Shown here: positions 50,912-54,456 of the stretch, piece after piece
Layout: each line of letters starts with the position of its first letter
How positions within the stretch are numbered: position 1 is the stretch's first letter
Assembly (NCBI RefSeq): GCF_000156195.1
Contig: NZ_GG688332.1
Location: forward strand, 1 to 54,456
Direction of reading: 5' to 3'
Length of the DNA stretch: 54,456 nucleotides
Source of the DNA: Bacteroides finegoldii DSM 17565
GTDB taxonomy: Bacteria > Bacteroidota > Bacteroidia > Bacteroidales > Bacteroidaceae
The notes under the pieces: generated by a model
Told to the model about the DNA's origin: nothing
Seen by the model: the letters and a program-made list of their open reading frames with translations, nothing else
The model's database searches: none
Translations under genes and position numbers: made by a program

Positions 50912-53612
50912 GATGAATCGGATATTTATGTATATAGGGGTTATAGTGGGGTTGGCGTTAGGAGCTAATCTTCCGGTTGAGGCTCAGAAAAAGTCGTTGG
51001 ATATAGAGGCATGTACATTATGGAAGCGTATTGATGCACCGGATATTTCACCGACAGGCAGATGGGTGACTTACCGTATATCGTTAATGGAATATAATCC
51101 GGATAACAGAGAAGAGAAGCCATTGCATCTATTTGATTCTCATACTCGAAAAGAGATATTGTTGGATGGTGATATAGAAAGATTGGAATTTTATAATAAG
51201 GACCAGGGAGCTTTTTATCAACAGACAGACTCTGGGGGAGTAATGAAAACAATCTTGTTATCGTTGCCTTCAGGAATGAAGACCGAATGGAAGCACCAAG
51301 AGGATTTTCACCCTGTAGAAGGGACCCCTTATTCAATTTCGGTTATTAATGTACCCAAAGATACTACAAATCATGTTCCGGCTTTTAACAGGCTGGTGAT
51401 ACGTCATCTGAAAACAGAGGTTGCTTTTCATATTGACAGTATCGGCTATCATACCTTGTATGACGGAGGACGTTCTATTCTTTTCATTCGTAAAAAGTCC
51501 GGCGGAAACGAGTTATGCTATGGTCCTTTAGCTGGTCCATATAAGACTCTTTATCAAAGCTCTATAAAGAAGGAGCCTTCTTCTTATAGTTTTAATGAGA
51601 AAGAGATGACTGGAGAGTTTAGTATAAATGATTCTTTGTGGTATGCTTTCTCATTAAAGAAGCCGGGTTGTAACCTGTTTTTTGACCGGAAAGAGATTGT
51701 TTTGCCTGATGGTATGTCTATCGGACGTATTGACTTGTCTAAAAGCCATAATTTTCTGAAACTTGAACTTCGGGGCTCACAGCAAATTTCACGTAGAAGG
51801 GAAGAACCGGAGAAGAAACCGGACAAGAGCTTTGAATTGGAGTTGTGGACATGGAATGAAATGGAGGTTCCGACTTTACAAAGAGGTGGACGTTATAGGC
51901 AAGATAAGTCGGTGACGTATATTTATGATATTTCTTCTAAAAAGCTTACTGAAGTAGCTTCATCTACTGTAGATTTACTCTTACCGTCGGGAGCGGAAAA
52001 ATTGGATTATGTGCTTTACACGGATGAATCTCCGTATAAGATGCAACGTGAATGGTTGGACCAGTTGCCGTTTGATGTTTATTCAGTGAATGTGCATACA
52101 GGTGTAAAACAATTGATCGGACGTAGTTATCGTACTACTCCAAAATGGTCGGTGAATGGTAAGTGGGCGGTAATGTACGATCCTATTGCGCAGGTTTGGA
52201 ATAAATTTGATGGTGCTACCGGTAAGGTTGTAAATATATCAGATGCTATCGGTTATCCGATGTTCGTGGAAAGTTATGATCAACCAGCTCCTGCTCCTGC
52301 TTATGGAATAGCTGGGTGGACGGCTGACGGGAATCATGTATTTCTGTATGATGCATATGACTGGTGGAAAGTAGATTTGACCGGAGAGCGACAGCCGGAG
52401 TGTCTGACTAAAGGTTATGGTCGCAAACATGGCAAGTCTATTCGTAAAATGACGAGTAATATAGATAAAGACGTTTTTCAGAAGGATGAAACTGTCATTG
52501 TTAGTCTTTGGGATAAAAACACAATGGATGAGGGGGTTTATCAGCTTGATATGAAAGGGCGTCTGAAAAAACTGATGGAAGGCCCTTATACATATAATAT
52601 ATACCGTTTTTCCGATAATCATAAGTATTGCGTCTGGAATCGTCAGAATATAACAGAATTTAGAGATTTGTGGTGGAGTAAAGCAGACTTTTCAAATCCG
52701 GTAAGGGTGACGAATGTCAACCCTCAACAAGCGGATTATAAATGGGGTACAGTTAAATTGGTAAAGTGGACCAATTATGAGAATAAAGAAAATAAAGGGT
52801 TGCTTTATTTGCCTGAAGATTATGATCCTCAAAAAGAATATCCGGTGTTGGTACAGTTTTATGAGACTCATTCCGGTGAATTGAATATTTATCATGCCCC
52901 GTTGTTAAGCAGCGCGTTGGGAGATCCTGTATATTTTGCTAGCAACGGTTATATTGTGTTTATGCCGGATGTACATTTCACGGTTGGAACCCCCGGTCAG
53001 AGTTGTTATGATGCTGTAGTAAGCGGAACAAAATATCTGATAGAGCAGGGGATAGCACATCCCGGGAAAATAGGTTTGCAAGGACATAGTTGGTCTGGCT
53101 ATCAAACATCATATTTGGTAACCAAGACAGATATTTTTACCTGTGCTAATATAGCGGCTCCTATCACGGATATGGTGACCGGCTATTTAGGAATACGTAA
53201 TGGAAGCGGTCTGCCACGATATTTTATGTATGAGGAAACACAAAGTCGTATGGGAAAGACTTTGTGGGAGGCAAAAGATAAGTATCTGGCAAGTTCTGCA
53301 ATATTGGAGGCTGATAAGATACATACGCCTTTGTTGATATTGCATAATGATGAGGATGAGGCTGTTGCTTATGAACAAGGCCGTGCTCTTTATTTGGCTA
53401 TGCGTCGTCTGCAACGTCCGGCATGGTTGTTGAATTACAAGGGTGAGGGGCATTTTGTAATGGGCAGAGGTGCTCAGAAAGACTGGACTATCCGGATGAT
53501 GCAGTTTTTCGACTATTACCTGAAAGGAACAAAAGAACCGCGTTGGATGAAAGAGGGTATTCATTTAAGAGAACGTGGGATTGATCAGAAATATGATTTA
53601 CTAGAAAAATAA
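50895..53612 (+). CDS. Secreted S9 family peptidase, third and more divergent
   Basis: A 905-residue ORF. The best start may be the internal MNRIFMYIGVIVGLALG (50913), which opens a clean signal peptide; the first ATG adds six residues and overlaps the previous gene by 17 bases. The propeller part shows PDISPTGRWVTYRIS, and the hydrolase domain has Ser732 (LQGHSWSGYQ), Asp821 (NDEDEAVA) and His853 (GEGHFVMG), numbered from 50895. HSWSGYQT in place of HSGGGF and extra length distinguish it from the two preceding paralogues; it is nearer the acylaminoacyl/oligopeptidase-like branch. Probably complementary specificity on imported peptides. Confidence 0.9.
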   Translation: MTGEDKMNRIFMYIGVIVGLALGANLPVEAQKKSLDIEACTLWKRIDAPDISPTGRWVTYRISLMEYNPDNREEKPLHLFDSHTRKEILLDGDIERLEFYNKDQGAFYQQTDSGGVMKTILLSLPSGMKTEWKHQEDFHPVEGTPYSISVINVPKDTTNHVPAFNRLVIRHLKTEVAFHIDSIGYHTLYDGGRSILFIRKKSGGNELCYGPLAGPYKTLYQSSIKKEPSSYSFNEKEMTGEFSINDSLWYAFSLKKPGCNLFFDRKEIVLPDGMSIGRIDLSKSHNFLKLELRGSQQISRRREEPEKKPDKSFELELWTWNEMEVPTLQRGGRYRQDKSVTYIYDISSKKLTEVASSTVDLLLPSGAEKLDYVLYTDESPYKMQREWLDQLPFDVYSVNVHTGVKQLIGRSYRTTPKWSVNGKWAVMYDPIAQVWNKFDGATGKVVNISDAIGYPMFVESYDQPAPAPAYGIAGWTADGNHVFLYDAYDWWKVDLTGERQPECLTKGYGRKHGKSIRKMTSNIDKDVFQKDETVIVSLWDKNTMDEGVYQLDMKGRLKKLMEGPYTYNIYRFSDNHKYCVWNRQNITEFRDLWWSKADFSNPVRVTNVNPQQADYKWGTVKLVKWTNYENKENKGLLYLPEDYDPQKEYPVLVQFYETHSGELNIYHAPLLSSALGDPVYFASNGYIVFMPDVHFTVGTPGQSCYDAVVSGTKYLIEQGIAHPGKIGLQGHSWSGYQTSYLVTKTDIFTCANIAAPITDMVTGYLGIRNGSGLPRYFMYEETQSRMGKTLWEAKDKYLASSAILEADKIHTPLLILHNDEDEAVAYEQGRALYLAMRRLQRPAWLLNYKGEGHFVMGRGAQKDWTIRMMQFFDYYLKGTKEPRWMKEGIHLRERGIDQKYDLLEK

Positions 53613-53617
53613 ATAAA

Positions 53618-54040
53618 ATGAAGAAATTATTAATTACAGCTATGGCTCTGTCTTGTTTTGCATTCAGTAGCTACGGACAGGACAAAGTGGAGAAAAAAAT
53701 TATTGGTAAATGGTGTAATCCTTATACTTATAAATCGACAGGTGAACTGAAAGGTTTTGAATTTAAAAAAGGTGGGAAGTGCTCTGCAATCAATATTCCC
53801 TCTTTGGATTTAAAAACTTGGAAGATTGATAAGGATGGTTATTTGATTATCGAAGGATTCAGCAAGGAAGATAATGGAAAGGTAGAAGTATATAAGACCC
53901 GTGAACGTATTGGGCTCTTGTCTCCAGACTCATTGCAACTGGTTACACAGGAAGTAAACCCGAGATTGGCTTTTTTGTATCTGAATACGAAATCGATAAA
54001 GAAGTTGGTTACTCCGGAAGTTGCACCAAAAGAAAAGTAA
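53618..54040 (+). CDS. Lipocalin-like secreted protein
   Basis: A 140-residue protein with a signal peptide (LLITAMALSCFAFSSYGQ). The mature part has the small lipocalin-like pattern: IIGKWCNPYTYKSTGELKGFEF, then WKIDKDGYLIIEGFS, then VEVYKTRERIGLLSPDSLQLV. Ligand unknown. It starts 6 bases after the third peptidase stop and is closed by a strong terminator, so it is probably the last gene of the sigma-controlled operon. The signal looks like a type I peptide rather than a lipobox, though ALSC is nearby. Confidence 0.7.
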   Translation: MKKLLITAMALSCFAFSSYGQDKVEKKIIGKWCNPYTYKSTGELKGFEFKKGGKCSAINIPSLDLKTWKIDKDGYLIIEGFSKEDNGKVEVYKTRERIGLLSPDSLQLVTQEVNPRLAFLYLNTKSIKKLVTPEVAPKEK

Positions 54041-54094
54041 TAAATCTCTCTCTTAATAATTTAGTGTTAATTTAGCATTATATTGCTAATAGAA

Positions 54095-54136
54095 GCACCT
54101 CATCGTAGGGATTACGATGGGGTGTCTTTTACTTTT
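54095..54136 (+). terminator. Terminator of the SusC/peptidase operon
   Basis: CACCTCATCGTA (54096-54107) pairs with TACGATGGGGTG (54113-54124), 12 bp with one G-U pair, followed by CTTTTACTTTTTT. It lies about 55 bases past the last stop. Confidence 0.85.
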
Positions 54137-54220
54137 TTATATCAAAATTGTAGCTCATTATGTAAATATTTATCAAGTTATTACGATATGTTCTGAACAA
54201 TTTAATATTATATTTAGCAT

Positions 54221-54246
54221 GGAATATCGCTATTTAGGGATATTCC
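54221..54246. repeat. Short inverted repeat
   Basis: GGAATATC (54221-54228) and GATATTCC (54239-54246), a perfect 8-bp stem with a ten-base loop, between two terminators. Possibly part of the right-hand element's flank. Confidence 0.4.
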
Positions 54247-54262
54247 TAAAATAATAAAATTT

Positions 54263-54299
54263 AAGGCAACTACTTCATTGCGAATTAGTTGCCTTTTTT
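54263..54299 (+). terminator. Second strong hairpin with T run
   Basis: AAGGCAACTA (54263-54272) pairs with TAGTTGCCTT (54286-54295), with an inner TTC/GAA, and runs into TTTTTT. It could end a transcript entering from the left, insulating the ORF at 54373. Confidence 0.75.
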
Positions 54300-54372
54300 G
54301 TATCTTTAAGCATCCCCCCCCCAAAAAAAACGGTTTGACGGCCAAAACGGGGGGAATTAAAAATAAAAACAC

Positions 54373-54456
54373 ATGGTAAAGATACAAAAAATCTCAGAAA
54401 TCGAACCTTGTTTAGGTTTTACCGAGTTCGATATGCTTAAAAAATATCGTCAAAGT
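54373..54456 (+). CDS. Start of an ORF running off the window, possibly a transposase
   Basis: 28 codons from ATG without a stop, beginning MVKIQKISEIEPCLGFTEFD. The start and its flank recall a Bacteroides insertion-sequence transposase, but I cannot name the family. C-rich (nine C) and G-rich (six G) runs at 54314-54322 and 54349-54354 flank a short hairpin just upstream, as could occur at an element end. Low certainty. Confidence 0.35.
   Translation, partial: MVKIQKISEIEPCLGFTEFDMLKKYRQS

Overview
The window is chromosomal DNA of a gut Bacteroides-type bacterium (order Bacteroidales). Evidence: a SusC/SusD pair behind a FecI-like ECF sigma factor and FecR anti-sigma factor, many lipoproteins with a short lipobox followed by acidic residues, DUF4861, DUF3836, DUF4843, DUF2723 and PKD-like families, and repeated upstream copies of the Bacteroidetes -7 promoter element TAnnTTTG with no strong Shine-Dalgarno sequences. 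Species cannot be fixed from sequence alone. No rRNA or tRNA gene was seen by eye.

Layout. 1-225: edge of an insertion sequence (transposase-partner ORF, minus strand). 225-383: 3' stub of a GH3 glycosidase gene. 889-3920: kduI-kduD-DUF4861, the end of the unsaturated-uronate (pectin or glycosaminoglycan) pathway. 4219-8000: AAA_14/DUF4143 ATPase, two lipocalin-like lipoprotein genes (one broken), an outer-membrane barrel, a secreted protein and a small HTH protein. 8057-8350: candidate structured RNA. 8477-20836: a long minus-strand block (polysaccharide deacetylase, DUF2723 glycosyltransferase-like protein, znuC, znuA, mnmD, YqaA-like protein, a membrane protein, purD, an S9 peptidase, an ORF6N protein). 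20985-23345: THUMP RNA methyltransferase and serine acetyltransferase. 23527-28791: DUF3836 protein, polA, divergent polyprenyl synthase, DUF1266 protein. 29192-35349: housekeeping run mnmG-apt-uvrC-dtd-mazG-like-deoC. 35350-36716: 1.37 kb without a clear gene, but holding a promoter plus two-hairpin transcript, a 22-bp-phased repeat array and other repeats. 36717-54040: ECF sigma/FecR/SusC/SusD/DUF4843/PKD-like lipoprotein followed by three secreted S9 peptidases and a lipocalin-like protein. 54373-54456: start of another ORF, perhaps mobile.

How it works together. The right-hand locus looks like a Sus-type importer dedicated to peptides rather than glycans: sigma/anti-sigma sensing through a SusC with an STN domain, surface lipoproteins for capture, and three S9 serine peptidases, with no glycoside hydrolase. 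The mnmG run and the polA region are general information-processing and salvage genes.

The least expected signals are not protein genes. They are two parS-like 16-mers about 10 kb apart (23427-23442 and 33436-33451), hinting that this region is origin-proximal; two related 23-bp palindromes, one upstream of and one inside the ORF6N gene; three promoter-structure-terminator units that look like small RNAs or leaders; a tandem 22-bp repeat of CACT..AGTG palindromes; and a 12-A tract where the PKD-like lipoprotein frame runs into the next gene.
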